Shown here piece by piece: positions 53,744 to 61,132 of a stretch of 61,132 nucleotides of DNA (its first letter is position 1; each line of letters begins with the position of its first letter). The stretch spans positions 1-61,132 of the forward strand of contig CALJJQ010000076.1 in the NCBI GenBank assembly GCA_937973965.1, in the 5' to 3' direction. Source of the stretch: an uncultured Calothrix sp. (GTDB lineage: Bacteria > Cyanobacteriota > Cyanobacteriia > Cyanobacteriales > Nostocaceae). The position numbers and the translations under genes were made by a program. The notes under the pieces are model-generated. The model saw nothing but the letters and a program-made list of their open reading frames with translations, was not told the DNA's origin and ran no database searches.

Positions 53744-54241
53744 TTAATTATGCAAATTATTTTCAAATAAGCAATAAATATTCTGCAAGAAATTCTGAGC
53801 ATACAACTTAGACTCGGTAATCGTCTCTGCCATTTTTTCATGGCGTTCTGTACGTCGATAAAATTCCACTAGCTCCATCAAGGTTGCTTGAAAAGCCCTG
53901 TAGGCTTCTGCCTTATACGGAATCGAAAGATTTTCCATCTCCATCAATTCTAAAGCCTTCTGATGCGCTCTCAGCAACAATCTCTCCGCTTCCTTCTCCG
54001 CACCCATTACACAATAACTCTCCGCTAAATTTTGACAAGAAATCACAAACCCATGAATCGCATCCACATCATTACGCTGGGATAAAGCTTGACTCAACAG
54101 CTTTTCAGCTACCTCCATCGCTCGTAGATAGGCTGCTTGAGCTTGTGGATATAGTCCTGATTGCATGTTTGCATTACCACATTCAATATGCATCTGCCAT
54201 TGTGGATTCGGTTGTTTGTGATCTGTTACAGGATCTGACAT
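53744..54241 (-). CDS. Small TPR-like protein
   Basis: 165 residues, all helical. Repeats of the tetratricopeptide type can be followed: QMHIECGNANMQSGLYPQAQAAYLRAMEVAEKLL (about 16-48), then GFVISCQNLAESYCVMGAEKEAERLLLRAHQKALELM (about 64-100), and a degenerate third (FQATLMELVEFYRRTERHEKMAETI). Such small TPR proteins usually bind partner proteins; I cannot name one. The C-terminal tail (YAQNFLQNIYCLFENN) is hydrophobic. Single gene, followed downstream by the repeat-flanked binding-protein remnant. No membrane segment or signal peptide. Confidence 0.72.
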   Translation of the reverse strand: MSDPVTDHKQPNPQWQMHIECGNANMQSGLYPQAQAAYLRAMEVAEKLLSQALSQRNDVDAIHGFVISCQNLAESYCVMGAEKEAERLLLRAHQKALELMEMENLSIPYKAEAYRAFQATLMELVEFYRRTERHEKMAETITESKLYAQNFLQNIYCLFENNLHN

Positions 54242-54442
54242 GGCTACAATTAGTAGTGATGGTGTTTGAATGAACTTTAGTATAGATTAATTGAGAAAAA
54301 ATTTCAATAAATTCAAGGATTTTGTATAGGTTTAGGAGTTAGGAAGTATAAAGTGTTTGTCAAGGTCGCTACAGTCAACTTGGGGAAGCTTAACAACAAA
54401 CGCGTTGTTGGACGATAAATCGATGAATTCATCTATGCATAG

Positions 54443-54484
54443 AAAAAACTCCATGTCGCTTATGCTCCATCACGACATGGAGTT
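54443..54484 (-). terminator. Rho-independent terminator, probably of the HLIP gene
   Basis: AACTCCATGTCG (54447-54458) pairs perfectly over 12 bp with CGACATGGAGTT (54473-54484). On the minus strand it is followed by T6 (54443-54448 read in reverse), ending a transcript from the HLIP gene, whose stop is 120 bp upstream. A second hairpin (AGTTACT/AGTAACT) lies near 54520-54553. Confidence 0.7.
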
Positions 54485-54603
54485 GGCTATCAACTCTGAT
54501 CTGCTTGTTCACTACTTGAGTTACTTTTACCTACCCAAAGCAAGAGTAACTATCTGTAATCTGTAATCAATACAAAAACCGCAATTAACCCAATAACCTG
54601 ATT

Positions 54604-54789
54604 TTATAAAATACCCCAGAAGTGAAGAAATCCTTTATTTGCAAATACTTCAATTAGCACTGCTGCTAAAAATCCAATCATTGCCAAACGACCATTCCAA
54701 ATCTCCGCTTGGGGAGTAAAACCCCATACCCAACCATTGCGATCGCCCTCTGCAACCTTTTCTGCACTCACTTTTGTTGTGTCCGTCAT
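54604..54789 (-). CDS. High-light-inducible protein (HLIP, one-helix CAB family)
   Basis: 61 residues from ATG 54789, which has GGAG 8 nt upstream; the longer frame from 54810 is less likely. The single membrane helix carries the chlorophyll-binding signature [19 protein letters not shown] (about residues 30-48) with the Glu/Asn/Arg ligand pattern, followed by the short [13 protein letters not shown] tail. Family knowledge: these thylakoid proteins bind chlorophyll and carotenoid, dissipate energy and protect photosystem biogenesis. The promoter region has a strong TTGATT-N17-TATAAT and an HLR1-like element over the transcription start, matching known light control of hli genes by RpaB. Confidence 0.93.
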   Translation of the reverse strand: MTDTTKVSAEKVAEGDRNGWVWGFTPQAEIWNGRLAMIGFLAAVLIEVFANKGFLHFWGIL

Positions 54790-54810
54790 CTTTTGTACTC
54801 CAAACGACAA

Positions 54811-54828
54811 TCTGTGAACTTCTGTAAC
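54811..54828 (-). promoter_or_regulatory. HLR1-like RpaB site at the HLIP promoter
   Basis: Minus-strand reading GTTACAGA-AG-TTCACAGA fits the HLR1 layout of two imperfect 8-bp repeats separated by 2 bp. It lies just downstream of the -10, a position from which RpaB would repress in low light. Confidence 0.6.
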
Positions 54829-54830
54829 TA

Positions 54831-54859
54831 ATTATAGCTATTATTTCTCAATAAATCAA
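54831..54859 (-). promoter_or_regulatory. Sigma-70 type promoter of the HLIP gene
   Basis: Minus-strand reading: TTGATT (54859-54854), 17 bases, TATAAT (54836-54831), both near consensus. Transcription would start about 54824, inside the HLR1-like element. Confidence 0.7.
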
Positions 54860-55141
54860 GTATTTGTTTTTTTGATTTTTTGGGATTTACTCATCCAGTT
54901 TACTAATTATTTGTTCTTAAGGATTAGAGAAAATAATTTTAATCATCCCTTAATCCCTTCCCGATTCCGTTTTTGGGTTGTAAATAAATATGTTGAATAC
55001 CAAGAATTATTGAGATAAACTATCAATAGTTAAGAAGGAATACGTAATTTCAAGGGTTTAAGGCTTTAGATGTTGCTCATGCTAAGTTGAATGTTGCTAG
55101 ATTGCATTTATACTTAGCATTTCTCATCGTTGCGTTATATT

Positions 55142-55190
55142 TTGACAGATTTTTCTATCGAAAGTTTTGATATATTTATCTATCAAAAGT
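55142..55190 (+). promoter_or_regulatory. Promoter region and inverted-repeat operator candidate of sodA
   Basis: TTGACA at 55142-55147, then an 8-8-8 inverted repeat TTTTGATA-N8-TATCAAAA at 55165-55188. A TCTATC(G/A)AAAGT unit also occurs twice, 25-26 bp apart. The repeat lies where the -10 and leader would be. The rest of 54860-55141 is AT-rich with nothing recognised. Confidence 0.5.
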
Positions 55191-55212
55191 AATTCTCAGT
55201 AGGAGAAGTGTT

Positions 55213-55830
55213 ATGGCCTTTGAATTGCAGCCTTTACCCTATGCAACGGATGCATTAGAACCCTATATAGATGCGCAAACCATGCAAATTCACCATGGTT
55301 TTCACCACGGTGGTTATGTCAACAACTTAAATGCTGCATTAGCAGATTATCCAGATTTACAAACTAAGAGCATTGCAGACCTGATTAGAGAATTGAACAG
55401 CTTACCGGAAGCGGTACGGAATGGGATACGGAATAACGGAGGGGGACACTTTAACCATTCTATTTTCTGGACTTTGATGGGTCCAAATTGCGGAGGTGAA
55501 CCGACGGGAGAGATTGCTGAAGCGATAAAGGATACCTTTGGTGACTTTGAGAACTTCAAAACCCAATTTAATGATGCAGGTGCAAAACGCTTTGGTAGTG
55601 GGTTTGTTTGGTTGGTAAGGAATACAGCAGGTAAGTTGGAAATTATGAGTACTCCGAACCAGGATTGTCCTTGGACAGATGGAAATTTTCCGATCATGTG
55701 TAATGATGTTTGGGAACATGCTTACTATCTCAAGTACCAGAACCGTCGTGCAGAGTATTTGAAGCAGTGGTGGAACACGGTAAATTGGTCGGAAGTGAAT
55801 AATCGGTTAGCGATGTCTACGCAAATGTAG
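55213..55830 (+). CDS. sodA: Manganese superoxide dismutase
   Basis: 205 residues, no signal peptide, so cytoplasmic. Metal ligands: His27, His82, Asp165 and His169 (DVWEH). The Mn-type active-site glutamine is Gln150 (NQD), and [11 protein letters not shown] is also Mn-type. Reaction: 2 superoxide + 2 H+ to O2 + H2O2. Two substitutions are odd: the conserved HHxKHH stretch reads HHGFHH (Lys replaced by Phe30, Gly33-Gly34 before Tyr35), and the conserved GSGW tryptophan is Phe131 (GSGFVW). Both positions line the substrate funnel or active site in characterised enzymes. AGGAG at 55201-55205, 7 nt before the ATG, supports the start. Confidence 0.93.
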   Translation: MAFELQPLPYATDALEPYIDAQTMQIHHGFHHGGYVNNLNAALADYPDLQTKSIADLIRELNSLPEAVRNGIRNNGGGHFNHSIFWTLMGPNCGGEPTGEIAEAIKDTFGDFENFKTQFNDAGAKRFGSGFVWLVRNTAGKLEIMSTPNQDCPWTDGNFPIMCNDVWEHAYYLKYQNRRAEYLKQWWNTVNWSEVNNRLAMSTQM

Positions 55831-55938
55831 GAGTTTCACTGGTTAGGATTTGGAGACGTGGCAAAATGCTGCGTCTTCTGGGATTTTATTTTCTGTTGTC
55901 ACCGATGGTGTAAAAAAGAGATCAAAACTGAGAATTTT

Positions 55939-56415
55939 ATGACAGACAAACATCCTATCTGGAATTCACCTAAATATGCACAGCGAGGAGTTTTCCGGGT
56001 TATCAGTTTAAGTTTGATGAATGTTATCTTTTATAGTGTAGTGGGGTGGTGTTTAGCTTTTTTGCAGGTAAATCTGATTTTTTGGGGTTTGGGGATTTTT
56101 CTTAATCATTATTATTTGGTAAATTTAGAATATCAAGGGAAATTTAATCAGCAAGGGAATTACCAGCAGCAAAAACCACTGATAGTGATGATTTCCGGTT
56201 TACTTGCGAGTGCGATCGCAATGGCAGTGCAACAGACAAATCCAAGTTTAAGTATATACGAATCCGTTGCCATTGGCTTGGTGACAATCATTAATTCCTG
56301 GATTGGGGTGAAACGGACATTTCATTTGTGGGGTTATCAGCGATCGCTTGTCTATTCTACTGGTTTAGCTTGGTTGGGGTTATTGCTAGGAAATTTGATT
56401 CCGATCAAAAGCTAA
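55939..56415 (+). CDS. Small multi-span membrane protein, unrecognised
   Basis: About 158 residues from ATG 55939; a GTG at 55858 would add an odd 27-residue Cys-rich extension and is less likely. Four or five hydrophobic segments: VISLSLMNVIFYSVVGWCLAFL, NLIFWGLGIFLNHYYLV, PLIVMISGLLASAIAMAV, SIYESVAIGLVTIINSWIG, and a C-terminal LVYSTGLAWLGLLLGNLIP. No family recognised and no catalytic motif seen. It lies 108 bp after sodA on the same strand and 91 bp before the SufR-like gene, so it may be co-transcribed with sodA. The fifth segment could be a re-entrant loop. Confidence 0.7.
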   Translation: MTDKHPIWNSPKYAQRGVFRVISLSLMNVIFYSVVGWCLAFLQVNLIFWGLGIFLNHYYLVNLEYQGKFNQQGNYQQQKPLIVMISGLLASAIAMAVQQTNPSLSIYESVAIGLVTIINSWIGVKRTFHLWGYQRSLVYSTGLAWLGLLLGNLIPIKS

Positions 56416-56474
56416 TCAATCAACAAATCTAAACACAAAAAGCCGTTTTTCTCCTTTCCCCTGTATCCTAATAT

Positions 56475-56497
56475 ATAGACATTCCCCGACAGTCTAT
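56475..56497 (+). promoter_or_regulatory. Inverted-repeat operator candidate before the SufR-like gene
   Basis: ATAGAC-N11-GTCTAT at 56475-56497, centred 20 bp before the start codon. It does not match the CAAC-N6-GTTG site reported for SufR at suf operons, so autoregulation is not implied by sequence. Confidence 0.45.
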
Positions 56498-56506
56498 CCA
56501 GGTGAT

Positions 56507-57154
56507 ATGGATAAATTTGCGACAGTTGAGCGTGTACGAGTAAAAAATGGAATTCTGCAATTGCTAAAATGGAAAGGAGCGCAGACGGCTACAGATTTAG
56601 CACGACAATTAGAGGTGTCACCAATGGCAATTCGTCAACATCTGCAAAATCTTTTCTCAGAGGAATTAGTCAGTTATCAGGAGTCAAAGCAAGCTGTTGG
56701 TCGTCCATTAAAATTATGGCAATTAACAGAAAAGTCTCTTGAATTATTTCCGAATCACCATGCAGATTTGGTGATGAAATTGTTGGAAAGTGTTAATTGT
56801 GTGTTTGGGGAAATTGGATTGAAATTATTAATTCAAGAACGCACTCAAGCCCAAATCCAAGCTTATTTGCCGCAAATACCATCCCATCTCAACATTCGAG
56901 AAAAGGCGAATATCCTGGCAGAAATTCGCACTCAAGAAGGGTACATGGCAGAAGTAATCGAAATGTCAGAAACGGAATTACTGCTAACAGAAAATCATTG
57001 TTCAATTTATACTGCTGCTCAAAATTGTTCCCTGTTATGTGACTCGGAATTACAAGTATTTAGACAGGTTTTAGGAGATAATGTACAAGTGGAAAGGGTA
57101 GAACATATTTTAAATGGTTCCAGACGCTGTAGCTATCAAATTCGATTAATATAG
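56507..57154 (+). CDS. SufR-like iron-sulfur cluster responsive repressor
   Basis: 215 residues. An N-terminal winged helix-turn-helix (about 10-70, TATDLARQLEVSPMAIRQHLQNL with the GRPLKLWQLT wing) is followed by the SufR sensor domain. Its cysteines are C165, C174, C178 and C208 (ENHC...NC...LC...RRCSYQI), the set SufR uses to bind a 4Fe-4S cluster; C98 is extra. Family knowledge: holo-SufR represses sufBCDS and itself when clusters are sufficient. Unusually, no suf gene is adjacent here: the neighbours are a membrane gene and a RecB-like nuclease. So it may be a second SufR paralogue with another target, for instance sodA upstream. The inverted repeat before it is not the canonical suf operator. 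Confidence 0.88.
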   Translation: MDKFATVERVRVKNGILQLLKWKGAQTATDLARQLEVSPMAIRQHLQNLFSEELVSYQESKQAVGRPLKLWQLTEKSLELFPNHHADLVMKLLESVNCVFGEIGLKLLIQERTQAQIQAYLPQIPSHLNIREKANILAEIRTQEGYMAEVIEMSETELLLTENHCSIYTAAQNCSLLCDSELQVFRQVLGDNVQVERVEHILNGSRRCSYQIRLI

Positions 57155-57476
57155 GAAATATTATAGAGGTGTAGATAGGTTGGAGTGTTTATAAAGACAT
57201 AGAGAAAAATATACCGTTTGAACCTATTTCCTGTCTTCAAGAGGTGGTTGATAAGGTATTTATTGACACTTGACCAACATCCTCTGAGGAAAATTAATTA
57301 CACCTCAGTTGCAAAAAAGGCGAAAATGGCTAGATATACTCGGATTGTTAACTCAACCTGATCCATGCAAAAAAACTGCCGACGACATTCTCAAATATCG
57401 CCAGCAGTAATACTCTTGACTTTTCCAGTTTCTTCGCACACCGAGTTAGGATAGCGACATAACATTTATTCATCGC
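57155..57476. other. Intergenic region without recognised genes
   Basis: About 320 bp between convergent genes. A 24-codon frame (MLCRYPNSVCEETG..., minus, near 57390-57462) has no recognisable family; I see no clear terminator. The region may hold an old decayed gene. Confidence 0.4.
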
Positions 57477-59045
57477 CTACACATTTAAATCCTGAAAAAA
57501 TTGAACTAACCATTCCTTCACACTGCGGGTAGCGCGACAGTCGTCTTCGTTGTATCTTTGGATGAGTTTGAGCAAATTGCGATCGCCGGTTTTTAACCAT
57601 TGGTCATACCAGTAAATACACTTAGCCCCACTGGCTTCTGGGTCACGCCAACTAAATCCTAACCACCGAGCGATCGCTTTGAGGGCATAACTTTCGATGG
57701 GTAAGGCTACATTCCGGGTAAGTTCTTCGTAAATATCAATAAATCGATTTAAAACCGGAATCACGCTATTTTGTCGGGTGCGGTATTGTTGAGCTAATCG
57801 TTTGACGGTATCAAATTCATAGACACAAAAATGGTATACTGGCGCTTGGGGGTAAGCCCACATTAATTCGAGAAAATCCTGCCAAATTGACTTTTCTTGG
57901 TCGGGATGTTCTGCTAGGAAAGAGTAAAATTTTTCCTGGTGGTTTTGACGATCAACTACTAACACACCTAACAAGTAATTTAAATTTAAATCGGGTTGAG
58001 CTTCAATATCAAAATAAATCTCATATTCCGATGTGGAGGTAATAATTTCCTGAATTCTACCTAATTGGGGACGCAAATTCGTCAAGGTGTATAAATCAGA
58101 TACCCCATTGGGAAACTTAGATAGGGGTTCGGGAAGCAGGAGGGGACGATTTTCCAGCAAAGATTGGGCTTGTAATACTAAGCGAGGAGCCACATCGCCA
58201 TCAAAACCGGGTAAACTAGCTAACAGTTCTGGATTCGCATTGGCGAGGGATTCTGGGGTCGTGATACCGAGGTTTTGCAGTTGGCTGTAACGACCTGGTG
58301 TCACCCCCGGTAGCAAGGAAAGATGACGTTGAGCTTGGGCTGTAGCATAACAATCACTGTACCAGTGACACAAACTACATTTTTGTCGGGAAATAAACAC
58401 TTCCGGTGCTTCCTGTGCTACCAATGTTTCTAGACATTCCCGAAGTAGGATTTGGGTCTGGGGTATCCATCTGGATAAATCAACCGGATAATCGCTATCC
58501 TTACCTCGTAACATTAATAACGCTGTTTTCGGGGTGACACCTTGAATTGCTGCCAGAATTTGGGCATGGAAAGCCGCCACAACTTGATATTCCTGCTTCG
58601 GACGCTTTCCCAATTCTATACTAGCAGGAATGTACGCCCAGTCACCAAAACGGGATTTGCCTGGGACTTTAATCAATAAATCGGGATTACTGATAAGGGT
58701 AATGTTATCAAAATTGTCAATATCATCCGGTTTCTCTGTAATTTCCGCTATCGCCGGAATTTGTCCATAGCGGATAGTTAAAGTACCATCATATATACAA
58801 TCCACCCCCCTTTGCATCAATTCAATTGTTTCCGCGATCGCAGCAGTTCGATCTTGATGGGGAGATTGGGGACGAGAATACCTCCACCGCGTTAATATTT
58901 GCCGTTGACGAGCAAGCCGATCATTTTGGAGTTTGATTAGTAGGTCTGTGGGTGCATCTCGACGCTGAACATCATAACGAACATCTAGGTAGGAACGGCG
59001 TTGACAGCGTTGATATTGTAGCAATAGCTCGGCATTTATGAACAT
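57477..59045 (-). CDS. RecB-like nuclease with Cas4-type cluster and RNase H-like domain (TM0106 family)
   Basis: 522 residues. The first half is a Cas4/RecB-like PD-(D/E)xK nuclease: Cys14 and the later C223, C226 and C232 (KCSLCHWYSDC) form the typical 4Fe-4S set, and NPDLLIKV plus IELGKRPKQEYQV supply the catalytic Asp, Glu and Lys. A helix-hairpin-helix-like middle (LLPGVTPGRYSQLQNLGITTPESLANANPELLASLPG, about 245-285) is followed by an RNase H-like domain (YEIYFDIEAQ, ending EDDCRATRSVKEWL). Family knowledge: TM0106 proteins are widespread putative DNA repair or defence nucleases with no settled role. No cas genes or repeats are nearby, so a CRISPR role is unlikely. Start ATG 59045. Confidence 0.87.
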   Translation of the reverse strand: MFINAELLLQYQRCQRRSYLDVRYDVQRRDAPTDLLIKLQNDRLARQRQILTRWRYSRPQSPHQDRTAAIAETIELMQRGVDCIYDGTLTIRYGQIPAIAEITEKPDDIDNFDNITLISNPDLLIKVPGKSRFGDWAYIPASIELGKRPKQEYQVVAAFHAQILAAIQGVTPKTALLMLRGKDSDYPVDLSRWIPQTQILLRECLETLVAQEAPEVFISRQKCSLCHWYSDCYATAQAQRHLSLLPGVTPGRYSQLQNLGITTPESLANANPELLASLPGFDGDVAPRLVLQAQSLLENRPLLLPEPLSKFPNGVSDLYTLTNLRPQLGRIQEIITSTSEYEIYFDIEAQPDLNLNYLLGVLVVDRQNHQEKFYSFLAEHPDQEKSIWQDFLELMWAYPQAPVYHFCVYEFDTVKRLAQQYRTRQNSVIPVLNRFIDIYEELTRNVALPIESYALKAIARWLGFSWRDPEASGAKCIYWYDQWLKTGDRNLLKLIQRYNEDDCRATRSVKEWLVQFFQDLNV

Positions 59046-59442
59046 TTGATGGCTTGCGAATTTTCGGTTAGGAATATAGGGAACAGGAGACAGAATCCAG
59101 GATATCAGGGGAGCAGAGGTGTATATACTTCAAGCGATTAGCTATTTAGTTGTTAGCCAGACTAGTTAGAGAGCATTGTGGTTATTTCCAAAGTACATAA
59201 TTATTACCCTTTCCAGAATATGGGAGACAGAAGGTATTTAACCCGGATTTGGAGTAGACCCCTAAGACTTTCAGGGGTGGGAAGTAGTGGGGAGCTTTTG
59301 GGAGCAGGAGAAGAAAATGTATCAAAATGTGAATGAAATGGTATCAAGTGCATTTTCAAATCCAAAATCTCAAATCCCACATCCCATTCAGGGTATTTTT
59401 GCTCAAAAAAACGCCCTACTCCCAGTATAAAATCAGATTTTA
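59046..59442. other. Intergenic region with a dispersed repeat
   Basis: Nearly 400 bp of divergent spacer. The segment 59281-59340 is a degenerate reverse-complement copy of 2527-2580 (both include TTTTGATACATTTTCT and AAAGCTCCCC when read in the same sense). No gene seen. Confidence 0.5.
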
Positions 59443-59625
59443 GTGTACTTGAAATCACTCAAAAACCTAATTTTTGTATCAAATTCGGGGGATGATGGGC
59501 CAGGATATAGCAACTTAGGTTATTATCCATTCCATCCTTCAATAGTTCCTATCTCCCTTCCGCCAATCCTCAGAGCGGAACTATATCCTATATCCTGTAT
59601 TTTGTATCCTGTATTTCCATTTCCC

Positions 59626-60789
59626 ATGAATTCCCATCGTGACCAATTTCCTGGACTCAAAAACAAGTTCTATTTTAATTATGGCGGACAAGGAACTATG
59701 CCTCAAGCAGCGATTGATGCCATATTTCTAGCCCATCAGCAAATCCAGGAACTAGGTCCTTTTAGTAATTCGATGGTACCGTGGATTGAACAGACAACCG
59801 AAAAAACGAAGACAGCTTTAGCTGATTTATTGCGTGTCACCCCAGATACTATTACTTTGACAGAAAATGTCACCATCGGTTGTAATATTGCCATGTGGGG
59901 GATTGATTGGCAAAAAGGCGACCATTTACTATTAACCGACTGCGAACATCATGCGGTGGTGGCGATCGCCCAAGAAATTTCCCGTCGTTTTGGTGTAGAG
60001 GTGACGACCTGTCCGATTTTAGCAACTTGCAATCAGGGAGACCCACCCCAAATTATTGCGGAACACCTGCGTCCGCAAACTCGGTTAGTAGTCGTGAGTC
60101 ATGTATTGTGGAATACAGGGCAAGTTTTGGAACTAGACACCATTGCCCAGCTTTGTAATGCAAATGGAACCCGTTTGTTAGTGGATGCAGCGCAATCGGT
60201 GGGGGTTCTACCTTTAGATTTATTTAGTTTAGGGGTAGATTTCTATGCCTTTACTGGTCATAAATGGCTGTGCGGTGCAGCTGGTTTAGGGGGATTATAT
60301 GTCCGTCGGGAATTACAGGAAACACTACGTCCGACCTTTGTGGGTTGGCGCAGCACTCCCACAGACATCAACGGTCAGCCCACAGGTTGGCATCGCGATG
60401 GACGTAAATACGAAATCGCCACCTCCGATTATCCATTATGGCAGGGTTTGGTAAGTGCGATCGCAGTTCATCAACAATGGGGAAACGCCAATCAACGTCA
60501 CAAACAAATTTGCACCAACAGCCGTTACCTGTGGGAACAACTTCAACAAATACCCCAGGTTAAATTGTTACTAACTTCCCCACCCCGAAGCGGTTTAGTC
60601 TCTTTTCAAATTGACAGCAACGACCCCCTAATTCACAGCCATCTAGTCAAAAAACTCGAATCCCAAAGGATTTATCTCCGCACCATCGCTCACCCCAATT
60701 GTGTTCGTGCTTGCGTCCATTATTTCACCCTCAAATCCGAAATAGACACCCTAGTTGAGGCAGTTAAATTTTTAAATAGGGTCTGCTGA
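59626..60789 (+). CDS. Class V aminotransferase-fold PLP enzyme, C-DES/cysteine desulfurase-like
   Basis: About 387 residues from ATG 59626; an upstream in-frame TTG at 59443 would add 61 residues of untypical low-complexity sequence. Fold markers: YFNYGGQGTMPQAA near the N-terminus, CEHHAVVA, LVVVSHVLWNTGQ, VDAAQSVG, PLP lysine Lys213 in TGHKWLCGAAGLGGLYVR. The opening motif is the one of the cyanobacterial L-cysteine/cystine lyase C-DES, which releases sulfur for iron-sulfur assembly; isopenicillin N epimerase-like or NifS-like roles are alternatives. It lacks the NifS-type mobile cysteine loop. The SufR-like repressor 2.5 kb upstream makes a sulfur or iron-sulfur role attractive (inference). 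Confidence 0.83.
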   Translation: MNSHRDQFPGLKNKFYFNYGGQGTMPQAAIDAIFLAHQQIQELGPFSNSMVPWIEQTTEKTKTALADLLRVTPDTITLTENVTIGCNIAMWGIDWQKGDHLLLTDCEHHAVVAIAQEISRRFGVEVTTCPILATCNQGDPPQIIAEHLRPQTRLVVVSHVLWNTGQVLELDTIAQLCNANGTRLLVDAAQSVGVLPLDLFSLGVDFYAFTGHKWLCGAAGLGGLYVRRELQETLRPTFVGWRSTPTDINGQPTGWHRDGRKYEIATSDYPLWQGLVSAIAVHQQWGNANQRHKQICTNSRYLWEQLQQIPQVKLLLTSPPRSGLVSFQIDSNDPLIHSHLVKKLESQRIYLRTIAHPNCVRACVHYFTLKSEIDTLVEAVKFLNRVC

Positions 60790-60908
60790 ATAAGTCTTTT
60801 AGTACGGGTAGGGAATGGGGAGTAGGGAACAGGGAATAGTTTTAAGCTTTCCCCTTCCACTTTTCAAAAGACCCAAGAAAATTACAAATGCAAGATTTTG
60901 AAGTTTGA

Positions 60909-61132
60909 TACACCCATGTATTTGCACTTCTTTTCTTTCAACCATTAACAGATTTATTCAATAGTTGGGCATCATCTTCCCTAGAAACGACAAAGGGAGA
61001 AGTAATTGCAATCGATGGAAAAGGAATTCGTTGTACAGTCACAGATTACGATCATTCCCACCAAAATTGTATCAGTGTGGTTTGAGCTGATAGTCATCAA
61101 GGTGGGACTGTACTGCGAATGCAGCCGATGTT
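60909..61132 (+). mobile_element. Decayed transposase fragment (ISAs1-like DDE type)
   Basis: The frame from 60909 reads THVFALLFFQPLTDLF, then GEVIAIDGKGIRC and HQNCISVV, followed by an internal TGA at 61083-61085 and further readable ADSHQGG. The EVIAIDGK stretch holds the first catalytic Asp of ISAs1-type transposases, where the usual next residues are TLR. There is an in-frame stop, no start codon and the right edge cuts it, so it is a remnant. Also here: a GGGAGTAGGG-type repeat at 60808-60840. Confidence 0.65.

Noticed and set aside
54357-54566. 69-residue plus-strand frame opposite the HLIP terminator
   Set aside because: It consists mostly of the terminator hairpin and its flank; no ribosome-binding site.
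57390-57462. 24-codon minus-strand frame MLCRYPNSVCEETG
   Set aside because: Too short, no promoter or ribosome-binding site, no recognisable homologue; probably chance or a decayed gene.
57477-59045. Possible CRISPR link of the Cas4-like nuclease
   Set aside because: No repeat array or cas gene in the window, and the fused RNase H-like domain is typical of the stand-alone TM0106 family.

Overview
The window reads as chromosomal DNA of a filamentous, probably heterocyst-forming (Nostocales-type) cyanobacterium. Evidence: GCGATCGC-type HIP1 octamers are scattered throughout, base composition is moderately AT-rich, intergenic regions carry palindromic GAGACG...CGTCTC repeats and GGGAGTAG-type repeats, and the gene families are typical of cyanobacteria (SufR, HLIP, KGK, DUF4278, cyanobacterial CCA-adding fusion, large WD40/STAND proteins). 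No tRNA, rRNA or CRISPR array was seen. The species cannot be named from the sequence.

Layout. 1-2016: 5' part of a TamB/DUF490 envelope-biogenesis gene (minus, cut by the left edge). 2.9-9.5 kb: a plus-strand run of membrane genes (AI-2E family permease, P2-type cation ATPase, second AI-2E permease, DUF389 protein). 9.5-11.8 kb: a two-gene minus operon, a ParA/MinD-like ATPase with an altered signature lysine and an HTH-AAA STAND-type NTPase. 12.2-17 kb: a PNPOx-fold protein and an NB-ARC protein with 14 WD40 repeats. 17-19.5 kb: two tiny genes (DUF4278; an unrecognised lipoprotein) and an FMO-like oxidoreductase. 19.9-30 kb: a small nonribosomal peptide cluster (SyrD-type ABC exporter, A-T-E protein with a broken 5' end, C-A-T-TE protein, MFS exporter). 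30.2-38.3 kb: an AAA-WD40 protein with 14 repeats, a large unrecognised 856-residue protein, and a ParA plus coiled-coil pair resembling a type 2 McdAB carboxysome-positioning system. 38.5-47 kb: alpha/beta hydrolase, multi-PAS hybrid histidine kinase, moaE, DHH-CBS-CCA nucleotidyltransferase. 47.3-54.8 kb: KGK protein with a damaged start, SNF2 helicase, pentapeptide-repeat protein, binding-protein remnant, TPR protein, HLIP. 55.2-61.1 kb: Mn superoxide dismutase, membrane protein, SufR-like regulator, RecB/Cas4-like nuclease, C-DES-like PLP enzyme and a transposase remnant.

Most unusual signals. (1) Four separate minus-strand genes between 17.8 and 36.9 kb share one promoter architecture: a block of CTTAA-type repeats ending in a -35 (TCGAC/TTGAC), then exactly 18 bases to a TATAAA-like -10. 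The genes are the small lipoprotein, the FMO-like enzyme, the AAA-WD40 protein and the 856-residue protein, which suggests one regulon around the peptide cluster. (2) A 139-bp copy of the neighbouring AAA-WD40 gene lies just before the truncated NRPS, marking a rearrangement that removed the first part of its adenylation domain. (3) The second adenylation domain carries an in-frame palindromic-repeat insertion. (4) The small lipoprotein is only 56 residues yet has its own promoter, Shine-Dalgarno sequence and terminator.

All functional calls rest on motif recognition by eye; no database search was run.
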